Source: Diplosphaera chodatii
Taxonomy: Eukaryota; Chlorophyta; Trebouxiophyceae; Prasiolales; Stichococcaceae
NCBI GenBank assembly: GCA_032358165.1
Contig: JAALGY010000012.1
Span: forward strand, 2,294,001 to 2,358,000
Direction of reading: 5' to 3'
Length of the DNA: 64,000 bases
The position numbers were made by a program, and so were the translations under genes. Within the stretch, counting starts at the first letter, position 1. Each line of letters starts with the position of its first letter. The notes under the pieces were generated by a model that did no database searches, was not told the DNA's origin, and worked only from the letters and a program-made list of their open reading frames with translations. Below are positions 23,363 to 35,450 of this stretch, piece by piece.

Positions 23363-26300
23363 TCAGGAGGGCTGCTGCAGCGCCTGCAGCAGGCTGCGCA
23401 GCGAGTGGTTGGGTACGAAGTCCGCCCTGATAGCCTCCTGGGTCACCGGCGACACCGCCCCATGCTGCGCCACCCACGCCTCAAGTGCCGCTCGCTCATA
23501 GCAATTGCTGTCAGATGCGATGACCGGGTCCTTCATCCTGACCTGCAGCACACAGTGACAGTGTCAGACAACAGGCAGCAGTGCGACCAGGGGTTAGCTG
23601 CCACATCGGCGCTGCCAGTCAGTACATCGTCTCAGCCAGCACAGCCCACCTTGCTCAACGCACACAGCTGCCAGCTGTTGTCCGCCACGCTTCCGGGGCG
23701 TGGCGGCGCTTCTGCCCCTGTGTTGGCACCTGGCTGGGCTGGCGACTGTGCATTGTGCTGGACCCCGCCACTGACAGGTGCGTGGTTGTCGGCCACCATC
23801 CCGCCAGCTGTGTCGTGTGCATGGCCGCCTTCCAGAAGTAAGGGCTGCTGCCGGATGTCAGGTGGCGGTAATGCAGCCTTCTCCCCCTTCTTTGAGGGTT
23901 TCTTGCGCGCCTGCTTAGCACCCTTGGCAGCCGCAGCTGCAGCCTCCTCTTCCTACAACATAAAAAGCAACTGGTCCTCAAGTAAACCAGTTGAGAAATT
24001 GCACTCGCAGACCCGCCGATGACCACAATCATCTTTCAGACTCCAAGCACACTCAGAGCGCACCATCAAGAGTTGCGCCATACGGTCTGCTGCTGATGCC
24101 GCTTGCTGCTGCTCCTCGGAGGCAGGCTGCCTTGGAATTGCAGTCCCCGACCTCCCCCGTTGTGCTGCTGCCGCCGCTGCCGCCCTTGGCTGCCCCTTGG
24201 GTGAGAAGTTGGGTGGCATCGCCTGAGGCGCCCTCCCCTGCCGTGCTGCAGGGCGGACTGCAGACCGGCCAGTCGGAAGGCACCCGCCGCCAGCAGCATC
24301 TCGCTTGCTGTCATCGAGCCTGCTGCCGCCGCCGCCTCCTTTGCAGCCTTTGATGAGGGCGCCGGCAGTGCCAAAGCAATTGCCGTCTTGACCAATGCAA
24401 TGCACCCGCGAAGCGGCTTTGCCACGTTCTTCGGCATCCTGCAGCAGTCAATCACAGGACTGGTTTGAGTTGTGCAAAAACCAGAGTCGGTCACACACGA
24501 CATCAGGCAAAAGCACCCACACTATGTGCGCCAGCAGGGTTGCAGCCGTCTCACCGGGCATGGACCTCTTCAATGCTGGCCTGCACATGTTGCAGTAGTA
24601 GCACTGCACCGTGAGCCGGCTCGCCGTGGACCAGCCCAGATATGCTCCTGACCTTTGCACAAGGGCCGTAGACATTCGTCGCCACCGTGCACAGAGCACA
24701 GCACAGGCAGTTGCAGCAGTTGACCGTGTCACACACCTGTAGGCAAAGGGGTATAGAACCGAAGCTGTGCAGACTTAAATGTCAAATGTGCTGGCACAAT
24801 TCGCCTAAGGCGCGCAGAAGCGGAAAGGTTCAACAATGATACAGGCAAAAGTTTGACGGCGGCCAGCACCTGGACCTCGTTTTCTGGCCTGGCTGCGAAT
24901 TGGATAAGAAAGTTCACAGCATCCATCAGCAGCACGATGACGTTGAGTTGCATGTATATTTTTGGCCTGCACATTACAAGCATAAATGTGATGATTGCAG
25001 CGCGCATGCAATATCAGGACCCCAGCGTTCAATCCAATGATGGGGCCTCAGCGTCTTGGACGCCTGCCTGAGGCCGGTCAGCACTCACCAGTCCAGCGCA
25101 AAGGACTGAAACATGTTGCCCAGCTCAGTGAAGCCCATCAGAATGATCGCGTTTGTAGAGGGGACGATGCCAGCGGGGACGATACATGCGGCCACTGTAT
25201 CCATGTTCACCATGGCCAGAACAAACTGGCATCCTGCCAGCAATGCGCAGCGGATGACTTGCGCTGAGATCGGTCGCCCCATGTCCTGCGCAGCGCATAA
25301 TTTAGTGCTACAGTGTGACCAACCTGCAGATCTGACAGAGGCCATTTGTCACGGCATCAAGAGTTCACACAGTCAAGATGAGCCTAACACCTTCAGCAGG
25401 GTCGGCACGCGAGAGACGCACAAGTACATGTCAGCCATCTGCCTGTGGCCGGCCATGAGTAGCATGTCCTTCTGCCTGCCTGCAGGTGCACATATAGTGG
25501 CAGTCGTTAAGCATCGCATCAGATAACTCATAGCGAAGAGTGCTCACACTGGCCTGGAGAGACGGGCCAGCAGATACACAAGCAAGGCTACAAGCAGCGT
25601 ATACAATGCTGCACACCAGACCGAGTGTGGGGGACGGCAAAGATGCTGAGAGGGAGGTCTATGCACGCCACGACGATGTCGACAATAGCACGGTTCGGGA
25701 TGAGGCCTAGTGCACAGTCCACCACGGACTTGTCGTCGTGGTTCAGGAGCTGCTTCACTGTCCTCCACGTCAGTTGACTGGCCTGTACAGCAAGACCGCA
25801 AGTCAGGGGGTTCAGGCAGTGGCCCTCCAGCGAGGTTGAGTAGCTCTGCTGTTGGGACACTGTCAGTCTGCATAGCCTGCAGATACACGATATGAGTCTG
25901 CCACGCAGCAGGATGCATTGGCTGCAAGCTGTGGTTGCCGGCCAATGCACCTTGGCAATCGCCTCGCTGACGTCATCGAGGATGATGCTGCGCGGAGGCC
26001 TCCTCCGGGGTGCATCCGTTCCAGCGAACGAGCGCAACTTTGCAGCCGCTTGCATGGCAAGCCTCGACTGCGTTGGCTCGCTGCTCAGCCACTGCGCTGC
26101 AAAGTGGTGTCATCTGATGTGGCTCGAGGCAGCTGGACCATCCCACACACGCTGCAGTAGGGTAGTTGCAAAAGGTGCCTGGTGACCTCACCCCGGAGCA
26201 GTGCTGCAGTGTGGATGCGGCAGCCTGCCACGCTGGCAAGAGCATGCTTTGAGCAAGTAAATCTGTAGCAGAAGTTGCACCACAGATTGCATCCAGCACC

Positions 26301-28616
26301 ACCTGTTACGCACGCAACCGGGATACTTCAACAACATAACCGGCACTGCTGCAGCCATCCAACTTGGTATAGCATGCAATTGTTGCACTTGCTCATGCAG
26401 GAATACAGGGGTCTGCAGGTTGAAGTTGATCGATATGCGTACCATGTATGTCATGGAGTGGATTGCTTGCCATGGAAGGACGTCTTCGTCCTTGAGCAGC
26501 TTGGGCATTGAGCCAGCGGGCAGCAGCACTGCGGCAAGTCCAGCCGCCATTGCATTTGCTGCTGCACTCTTCACACTGGCGCTGGCGGCAGGGCCGGCAG
26601 CAGACAGCAGCAACAAACCATCCAGTAGGATGCCCTGCAACATGCATGTGGTGTTGTTGCTTTACAACTCCTAGCCGTGCAACATCTACACTACAATCCT
26701 GCACCAAGCACTGAGCAGCGCACCATGTACTCAGGGGTCAATGTCGCTGGTGCATCTGAGTGTACCATCGCGGCTTGGCAATAGATCTGGACCAGGGTGT
26801 CAGCAATCTCCTACATTCGCTCACAATGTGTGACCTTTCAGCATCAATGCGAGTCATGCACGCACATTCTGAGGAATACCGGGTGCCTTTGGCACCCAAC
26901 ATGCAATGCAGGCAGCATGTCAGATCAGCTTGCCTGAGACATCACGGGGCGGATGCCGCGCTCTTGACGGCGCTTGACAAGCACCCAGGTGGCCTCGAGC
27001 AGCATGGCTTGGGCAGAGCTCAGCAGTGGCAGTATCTCCACGTCCTCAGATGCCTGCACGCACATCCAGAGATAGGTGATGTGCAGGTGGCTGCAGCTTG
27101 CAGTCCGACTGCACCAACGAGGTGACAACTCGGTAGGTTTCTTTGCTCACATCAGGCGTTGCGCCGCAGGGGACGTCACGCTGTGCCCTTGGGCCCGCGG
27201 ACTTGTTGGCCAGCAGCTGGTGCTCCTTCTTGGTCAACGCCTGGACATGCACTGCAAACTGCACCAGGGCCTGCAGGTATGCATTGCTGTGCAGCAGCTC
27301 CACCTCGGCCTACAGCGGCAAGGTGATAAAGCAATCTCACAGACTGTATGTCAGGGTGGCCTGTACGGTCAACACTGGGTCCCTGTTGACAGCACCGGAC
27401 AACATCTTAGGTGCGCTTTCTGACGCTTGTCCTGAACCGCGCAGACAGCGTGCTGCAATGCATCATGCATCGAACGATGGAAAGGTCTCAGCTGGAAGAA
27501 GTGACGACGATGCGACAGCGAGCACCTGCAAGAGGTGCTGGGGTCGGGCCTTCAGCAGCCATACGTGCGACACCACCAACGATGTGCTGCAGTACAGGCG
27601 CCACGCGCTGCAGGGGGGCCGCGCTGCCAGCGTCGCGCCAGCACACAGGAGTTGCAGGGCTCCGGGCACGGTCGGCACTGCAATGACCCTGCATGGGCAT
27701 AGTCAGCATGTGCAGTGCCTGCTGCCGCACCGCCATGTCTGCCGGTTCACAGCTTCTGCACAGCTTGCCTCTCAAGGCATCTACATGAACCCTGAAGACA
27801 CAGAACATGTTCATCCGCCCGCCACACAGGCACAGCTGAGACAGTCATCGTTCAGTTGGGCAGCGTTCCAGCGCACTTCATACGGTCAGGACGATCGCGT
27901 ATGGTGGTCGCCATGGCCAGTAGCATGCGCCCAGTCGAGTGTGGTGTGAGCTCGTCCGCGAGCTGTAACAATCCAGGACGGCGCATGGCTTTGTCCACAT
28001 CATCGAGGCTTTGCACCAAGGCCGGCCACGATATGGTGAAAATTGGTCCCTGCACCAGCCGCACAGGAACCTGCATCTATCACATGCGATCAGCACGCAC
28101 ACACACAGGCAATCCCTGCATGCGCCTGATTGTGCACCACTGTGGACCACACCGCAGCGCATCTGCTAGTGCATGCCAGCTTACGTTTGGTGGTCCAGCA
28201 AAGAGCACGCCCAAGAATGAAAGGGCTCCGACGGCCATCGCCAGGGGCGCGCTGCACGCCTCCTTCAAGCAGTACACGAACATCCTGTCTCCAACTGCTT
28301 CGTCATCCTGGTCGATCAACTCCCTGCATACATGCAAATATTGATCAGCATCAATGCTTCTTGACGCATAAAACGATGAAAGTCTTTTGGACGAAGGGCT
28401 GATGTCAATGTTGTGACCTGGCCAGCATGCAAGGCATTCACAGGGTCATCCCTGCCTGCCTGGGCGTTCGTCATGCAGGCACCTGAAGCGATCATGCAGA
28501 ATGGTGACAGAAGCGGCCCAGGCGGCGGACTGGAGGCTCTGGGGCTCCACCAGCGCCTGCTCCAAGTCGGCCAACACCTGGCGCCTCGTGGTCCTCGATG
28601 AGCTTTCTGCCGACAT
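23363..28616 (-). CDS. Large U-box protein A of the four-gene array
   Basis: About 18 exons give roughly 1,000 residues. Exon 1 is 28483-28616 (ATG TCG GCA...), and the last, 23363-23542, carries most of a U-box: RMKDPVIASDSNCYERAALE, then HGAVSPVTQEAI and PNHSLRSLLQAL. The first U-box strand (WQLCALSKV) ends the preceding exon, so an intron splits the domain. Upstream is a Lys/Arg- and Ala-rich linker (GAKQARKKPSKKGEKAA) and, before that, a long mostly helical region built from many short exons, including QFAVHVQALTKKEHQLLA and AMRRPGLLQLADEL, shared with genes B-D. No named repeat family (ARM, HEAT, TPR) could be assigned by eye. A U-box at the extreme C-terminus resembles the layout of CHIP and UFD2 ligases; function as an E3 is inferred from the U-box alone. 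Substrates unknown. Confidence 0.8.
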
Positions 28617-29223
28617 TTCAGCAGGCAGGTTGTATCACTGCACCAGTGCGCCTGCGTGCTGTCCCATGACATCAAAGCACATTGCACGCCATCAAGCAAG
28701 CTGGCGCTGATGAATCGCACTACTTCTGACAGCCGCCCAGTACTTCGCTGGTGTCTAGCTAGCAGGCCACTGCAAACACACGCATATGAGGTCAGCCGAA
28801 AGTGGCCGTCCTGCAATATTCATCGGGCGGCTTGGCCAGAGGCAGGGAAGCAGCGGCTGTTGGATGCAGACGTTGAATACTCAAGGGGCCTCTGGATGTT
28901 GTGGTGAGCAGAGCCTACGATTGGAAACATGTGCTTTCCACTTTCGTATAAGATGTCACCATGCTGATAGCAATCATCAACCCAACCGTGAAGAGCTGGT
29001 CCTGCCGTATCATCATGCGATGAAGCTGCTTGAGCAAAGTCATGCATGTAATGCCGCATCGCTTGTATGCTCCCACACACTTGCTGGCTTGTTGGACTGT
29101 ATGTCATGGTTGGTAGGGCGCCACTGCACTATGCAATATCGCACGCAATGTCTGTAATCATCGCATGCGCGGATCAGCCAGCATGCTCTATCTGAGACAG
29201 GGGTACACGTCAGCAGTCACGCT
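28617..29223. other. Intergenic region between U-box genes A and B
   Basis: It contains the promoter side of gene A, with the conserved upstream element at 28815-28870, and the 3' flank of gene B. No coding exon or RNA gene was recognised. Confidence 0.4.
28815..28870 (-). promoter_or_regulatory. Conserved upstream element, U-box gene A
   Basis: About 200-250 bases before the ATG of gene A lies a block that, read on the plus strand, has AATATTCATCGGGCGG followed by GGCAGGGAAGCAGCGGCT and GTTGGATGCA. Related blocks lie upstream of B, C and D at 150-290 bases from their ATGs. This copy is closest to B. The role is unknown; a promoter element or 5' leader is likely because the spacing to the start codon is kept. 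Confidence 0.55.
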
Positions 29224-32200
29224 TCAGGAGCTGTGTAGCGCATGCAGCAGGCTGCGCAGCGAGTGGTTTGGTGTGAAAGTTGGGTGGATTGCTTCCTTGG
29301 TGACGGGCGACACAGCCCCATGCTCCGCGACCCACTCATCAAGCGCCGCTCGCTCATAGCAGTTGCCGTCAGAGGCCATGACCGGGTCCACCATCCTCAC
29401 CTGCAGCACATAGCTGCCTTGTCACAGAGCCATGCAGCAATGGCAAGGACCAGTAGCGGAGGTGCTGCTTGTGTGCTCCTCAGTCAGCACTGCTCACCTT
29501 GGTCAGGGCACACAGCTGCCAGCTGTCGTCCGCCTCGCTGCCAGCGTGTGGCGGCGCTTCTGCCGCTGCACCAGCATCTGTCTGGGCTGCATTGAGCGGG
29601 AGCCCGCCAATGTGAGCTGCGCCCTTGTTGATGGGCTCCTCAGCAGCGACCGACTTGGGTGTGCGCTCGGCGGCCGGCGAGTAGGGCTGCTGCTGGCCGT
29701 CAGGTGGCGGCGCCGCAGCCTTGGCCGCCTTCTTGCGAGGCTTCCTGCGTGCCCGCTTAGCACCCTTGCTGGCCGCCGCTGCTTCGTCCGCTTCCTACGT
29801 CCGATCAAACCGCCTCCTGACTGAACGTCGGACCAGCTCGTACAGTTGCACACAAACTGAACACACTTGGTGAGTACCTGCCGCAATGCCAGGCGAACTG
29901 CACAATGAACCGGTTCCAGCAAGCGGGGCGTACCATCAGCAGCTGCGCCATGCGGTGCGCCGACGCCGCAGCCTGCTGCTGCTCCTCAGGAGACTGTTGT
30001 GCTGGCGCTACCGATGGCGGTCTCTCCTGTCCTGCTGCAGCCGCGGCCGCCTGCTGCTTCTTGCTGGTGGAGAGCTGCTTCGGCAAAACAGATGGTGACG
30101 CCTCAAGCGCTGCTACTGCGTCTGCTGCTGTCGATGCCGACTGCTGCTGCTGGTTCGTGGGTTGCGGCGTTGGCTGTGCAGCAAGCCGCTGTCGCTCCTG
30201 CCGTGCTGCAGAGCCTGCTGCCGCTGCTGCCGCTGCTGCCGCTGCCTGCTGCCGCTCCTTGGGTGAGGGCTGTGCTGACTTTGAGGGTGATGCCCCCCCA
30301 GCTGCTGCTGCGGGACTGGCCGCCCCTGCCGCTGCGGCTGCCTGCTGCGGCTCCTTGGGCAAGGGTTGTGACGGTGCTGCACGGGCCGGCCTTCCCTGGC
30401 ACACCACACGAGCTGCTGCCGCCACTGCTGCCATCGCCGCCTGCTGGAGTTCGGCTTCACGCTGTGCAGGCTGTGCCGCTGGCGCCTCCCCATGTGTTGC
30501 TGCTGGGCATGCGCCAGTGCCAGGGCGCCCAGGTGCATTCGGTGCTGCAGTCGTGTGCCTGCCGGTTGCTGTTGGTTCCCCGGATGCGGCAGGGGACACT
30601 AGATCCAGGGGGACACGCCGGACCCGTGATGCTGCTGGCGGGTGAATACGTGCGAGGGCTCTCGCAACCTCCTGAAGGGGGCTGCGGAGCTGCGCTGCCA
30701 GGTCACCAGCCAGGCTGCAGCAGCAAAAGGTAGCTCAGCAGTATGCGTGCGCATACTCCAACACATGCGCGATCATCATGTTCAGCTGGCCACCCAGTCA
30801 CGTGTTGCGCAAAGTTGCGCCGCATTTGCACACCCTCACCATCCACGCAGTTCAACGATCTCATCTTCCACAGCCTTGATGCGACCCATTGCCACGCCGG
30901 CTGACAGGCCATGGACCATAACAGAGCTGAAGGCCGCATGGGCACAGGGGCCAAAGACATAGTGCGTTACTGAGCACATGGCGGAACAAATGGCTCTGCA
31001 GCCGTCTGCAATGTCACACACCTACAACCACGGGAGACCATGGCTTTCAGCCGAGCTGTGCAGAGCACGGCTTTAGTTGAGGGTGAAGCTCATAGCAAAC
31101 CGTCAGCTTTTTATACTTCAAGGAGCGCATGCTGTGACCTCGAGCAGTACAAATATTTTGCACTCGTTGTCACCCTGGCTGTGTGCTCAGGTCTGTCAGC
31201 AAGCACCACCCCATGCTCCAGGGCCAGTAGCAGCGCCATGATGACCTGATGTTCCATGAAGAGCTCTGGCCTGCACAGCGCCAGCGAGCAGGTGTCACGG
31301 CAGTGCTGCAACTGCAATATCAACTGCAGACTATGGCAAATCACGTGTACAGGCTGTTCTGCACCAGTCTCACCAGTTGGGAACAAGCGACTGCAGAGTC
31401 GAGGCTACCTCAGCACAGCCCCTCACAATTGTGTCGAACATCGAGGCCTCGCCCGATGGCACGGAACACTTGGCCACCGCGAAAGCAACCTTCATCATGC
31501 CGACAAACTCGCACGCTGACAGCACGGCAGTGAGCACGACCTCCGCTGGAACTGGTAGCCGGGCGGCCTACACGGCAAACAAGCTTACATTGTCGGTGGC
31601 GCTGCAGTGTGATGGCATGCATGGCTCGAGCAGAACTGGTGCATCAACCGCTCGAGAGGTGACCAGCTGCCTTACGTGGACACACCTGCAGCAGGTTTGG
31701 CACCCGAGAGATGCACAAGCACATGTCAGCCAGCTGCCAGTAGCCGCGCATCAGCAACATGTCCTTTCCCATCCCTGCAGGCAGGCGCACAGCAGGCACC
31801 GCGAGTCTCATGCACATCATGCTTCAACCCTCAGCACATGTGGTCGGCCACGTTAACAGCAGATGGGCGGATGCCAACATGTAAGCAGAAGGTTGCAGGT
31901 CGATGATTGCAATACCATATCGGGTTTTCGGGTCGGCAAACCCGGCTGGCGGAATATGCCCAGAAGCCACCACTGCATGCCTGATGGCATCATGTGGGAT
32001 GATGCTCGTCCCCTGAAGCACCACCGACTTGTTGTCATGGGATAGCAGCTGCTTCCACAGCCTCCATGCCAGCTGTGCGGCCTGCACCACAAGTCATGCA
32101 GCAAGCTCGGATGGTGCAGCCTTGCATTTTGCTGGGTTGCAGCTGCTGAGACCCTGGATATGAGATGATCTGGTGCTCAGATGCGAAATATGGCAAGATG

Positions 32201-34827
32201 TGCTGGCCGCTTGCAATGTCAATGCCCACCGGCATACCTTTGCAATTGCTTCACTGATGTCGTCAAAGACGATGGCGCGGTTGAACCTTGGGTTTGTGGA
32301 CCGATCCGTTGACACACCCACCCATACACATGTTGCCGCAAATCGTGGATGCAGATCCCTCGTGGTTAGGCACTGCACCGGATAGTAGACTGGTCGCATA
32401 TCGCACCAGTGAGCTGCAAGAAGCAGCCACATGCAGCATCTGCGTGTCATACAGCATGCGCAGTCTTGTGGATACACGAGCAACGGTGTCTTGCATCACC
32501 TTGGAATAAAGTTTCAGCACATGGGCAGCAGACTCCCATGCTGGCAGCAGTGCATTGTGGGCAAGCAGATCCGCGACAGGTGTTGCCCCACACACTGCCT
32601 CCAGTGCTGCCTGTCGCAGCAGAAACAACACATGTTGCACGGTGGCCAGCGGACTTCTATCGAATTCATCATGCACATGTACCAAACGTATGCCTCGTGC
32701 GCTCTGCACACCATGTATGCCATGAAGTGGAACGCCTGCCACTGGAACATGTCCTCAGGTGTTAGCAGCGACTTAATCATGCCAAAGATGAGCATCGCAG
32801 CTTCAACTCCGGCCGCCATTGAAACCACTGCAGCAGCCTTCACGCCGGCGCTGGCTGCAGGGGCCACAGCCAACAACAGAGGCCTGCCATCCGACAGGAA
32901 ACCCTGCAGCATTTCGTGCAAGAAAACATTTCGAAAGACTGTGGTAGCTTGCGCTGACTCTGCGCCACGCATGCAGGCCGACTTCATGCTAGTTGGCAGT
33001 GTACCGAGTACTGGTAGGATAAAGGCGCCGCAGCGGCTGAGTCAAACTTGGCAGCCTCGCAGTAAATCTGGACGATGGTGTCAGCAAGCTCCTGCAAGGC
33101 CCCCAGACAGTCCCATGCCGTGCAGTGTGACTTGTGTTGCAGGAGACAGAAAGATGCAGGCAAACACACGGTGTGTCGGGCTTGCCGGTGACACTGCAGG
33201 GCAGATGGCCTGGTCCAGGCGGCGGCGCACAATGATCCAGGCGGCATCAAGCAGGTGTATCCGGGCCTGACATAGCGCTGCCAGGGTGTTTAAGGTGTCA
33301 GACGCCTGCACATAGGCCAGAGGATGCTCCGTCAGCTCTGCAGGGCAATTGGAGCGCAAGCCACAGGTGCCTGCTGCAGCACCGTGTAGGATGCAATATG
33401 CGTTTAACAGCCTCAGGGCTGCACTGCAAGGTGCCATCCTGCGGTGTGTCGTGCTTACATCAGGCAGCGGTATGAGCTGGAAGTCGCGCTGCTTGACAGC
33501 AGAGCCGGATCTGGCCAGCAGCTGGTGCTCTTTTGCAGTCAGCGCCTGAACGTGCGCAGCAAACTGCAGGATGGCTTGCAGGTGCTCCTGGCTGTGCAGC
33601 AGCTCCATTTCAGCCTGCGGCAACCACAGTATGCACTTTTGTTGGGGATGATGCACTCTGCACAACACATCTATTGATCTGTCAGGCAAAGTGGACTACG
33701 GTGCCCCCTGCGCCTGCGCCTGCCAAGTCGAAGGTTTGGTCAGCAGGACAGCCGGCGTGATTTGCCTGCAGTAGTGAACACCTGCGCCAGCAGATGGGGC
33801 CGGTTCTGCAGGAGCCACAGGTGCGCCACCGCCAGCAGGGCGCCTTTGTGGATGCGCGAGGCACCGTCGCGGGGTCGTGCAGCCAGTGCTGCGCCAGCGT
33901 GCAACAGCTGCAGGGCTCCTGGCACTGTTGCCGCTGCGATGGTCCTGCACAGATTGCGTGGCCATGGCTCGAAGCAGGATCCACAGTTGAAGATTGGTTA
34001 GCCTGCCAGCAACCCCTGATCATATGCCGCATAGCCACTTGAGTGCAGGCCTTGCATGTGCAGGCAGATCCACCCTACTGCGAGCATGATGCCATGTGCC
34101 TCCATCTGACTCACCTGAGTTCATCAACATCGCCCACAACTGCCGTCGCCATGGCCAGAAGCACACGCCCGGTCGAGTGTTGGGTCAGCTCATCTGCACG
34201 CTGGATCAGCCCTGGGCGGCGCATGGCTTTCTTCACGTCATCCAGGCCGTTCACCAGGGTTCTGTGCGACACATCCCTGGTGTGCGAGGGCTCCTGCGCC
34301 AGCAGTGCAACAGCAGGGGACACGCGCTGAGCGTACTTGCATGCCATCGTGCTGAATATCCGCAGATGTGCATCAGTTGCAGGCCACACACCAGCACATG
34401 CGCCGACATATCGATGTACACTCACTCACATTTGGAGAGCCACCCAAGTGGGCGCCCATATATGAAAACGCAGCGGCGGCCAGCTCCAAGGGCGCGCAGC
34501 ACGCCTGCTCCAGACAGTACTGGAAGACGTCGTCTCCGACAGCTGTGGTGTCGTCTCCCTGACTGAGCAGACTCCTGGCGACACGCAAACATGCTCGTCT
34601 ATTTGCTGCCTTGCTGGTGCGCCCCGCGCAACCTCAATCATCGACTTCACTGTCGCTGGGTCCTGGGGCACTCGAGTGACAGCCTGATGCCAGGCATGTA
34701 CCGGGCAAAGACACTATCAGCCGCATGGGCGTGTGTACCTGAGGTGCTCCTGCATTCTGGCCAGAGACGACGCTTTTGAGGCAGGCTGGCCTTGGGGCTG
34801 CACCACAGCCTGCTCCATGTCGGCCAT
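29224..34827 (-). CDS. Large U-box protein B, with expanded Ala/Gln linker
   Basis: This paralogue has the same exon plan as genes A, C and D. Exon 1 is 34739-34827 (MADMEQAVVQPQ), exon 2 about 34433-34570 (DVFQYCLEQACCAPLELAAA), and the last exon starts near 29403 and ends at 29224 with the U-box (RMVDPVMASDGNCYERAALD, HGAVSPVTKEAI, PNHSLRSLL). Middle exons keep the family blocks, for example QFAAHVQALTAKEHQLLA and RQAALEAVCGAT. The linker exon at about 29940-30600 is enlarged to some 220 residues of Ala, Gln, Pro and Ser, much longer than in the other three. The next exon has a strongly basic run (AKRARRKPRKKAAKAA). Compared with gene A, the region just before the used ATG has lost one base, so the older start at 34868 runs into a stop and translation probably begins at 34827. 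Otherwise no break was seen. Function is inferred only from the U-box. Confidence 0.8.
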
Positions 34828-35450
34828 CACCTGGCGCCTTCTGGTACTTGAGGAGTCTGCTACGACATCTATCTGAGCAAGTGGTGTTCACTGAGACTGC
34901 GTGCGCCCCCGTGCTGTCCGATGCTGTCAGGCGCGTTGCGTGCCGTTAGACTGTATGTGTAGTTAGCGAGGACTGCGTGGGGCACAATTTCTAGCAGCCG
35001 CTCATCACCATGACGGCGTGTGCTTCATTGCAAGCGCACATGCGAAGACACAGGGGAGCGGATTTCCGACGTTGATTATTAGGCGGCATGGGTCGAGGGA
35101 AGCAGCGGCTGTTGGATGCACACCTGACGGCTTCGAGGGTTCAAGTGTGTGGCACTGTGCCCAGCAGATTATAGGCCGACGAGACCTTGCCTGAGATCTT
35201 GCCATATAAATCATCAAGATATCCTCACGGCATGACCACAATCATGGGCATCCGCTCGCCCAACAATGCAAAACTTACGCATGTCCGTTGCATGGCCTGT
35301 GAATCTGCACACACCTGCTGCGCTGCCTGTCGACCTACGGTTTGACGACTATTGACCAGCCAGACATCTGCACGTGCAATGTCCATGTTGGCACCTCAAG
35401 GTGCGCCATTGAGTGTGCTCTGATCTGCTGCTATGTGTCTGTAGGCGTGC
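34828..35450. other. Intergenic region between U-box genes B and C
   Basis: It holds the promoter side of gene B, with the conserved element at 35075-35120. The part from about 35121 is nearly the same as the region downstream of gene D (40841 onward). No coding exon found. Confidence 0.45.
35075..35120 (-). promoter_or_regulatory. Conserved upstream element, U-box gene B
   Basis: On the plus strand this reads ATTATTAGGCGGCATGGG, then GAGGGAAGCAGCGGCT and GTTGGATGCA, matching the block upstream of A almost base for base in its second half. It lies about 250-290 bases before the used ATG of gene B. Confidence 0.55.

Noticed and set aside
29999..30733. Long plus-strand open frame of about 240 codons, Leu/Ala-rich
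   Set aside because: It is the antisense of the Ala/Gln repeat linker of U-box gene B. Triplet repeats keep several frames open; no splice context or homology.
35130..35165. GGTTCAAGTG, similar to a tRNA B box, in the repeated intergenic DNA (also near 40860)
   Set aside because: No matching A box, acceptor stem or anticodon arm could be folded around it.
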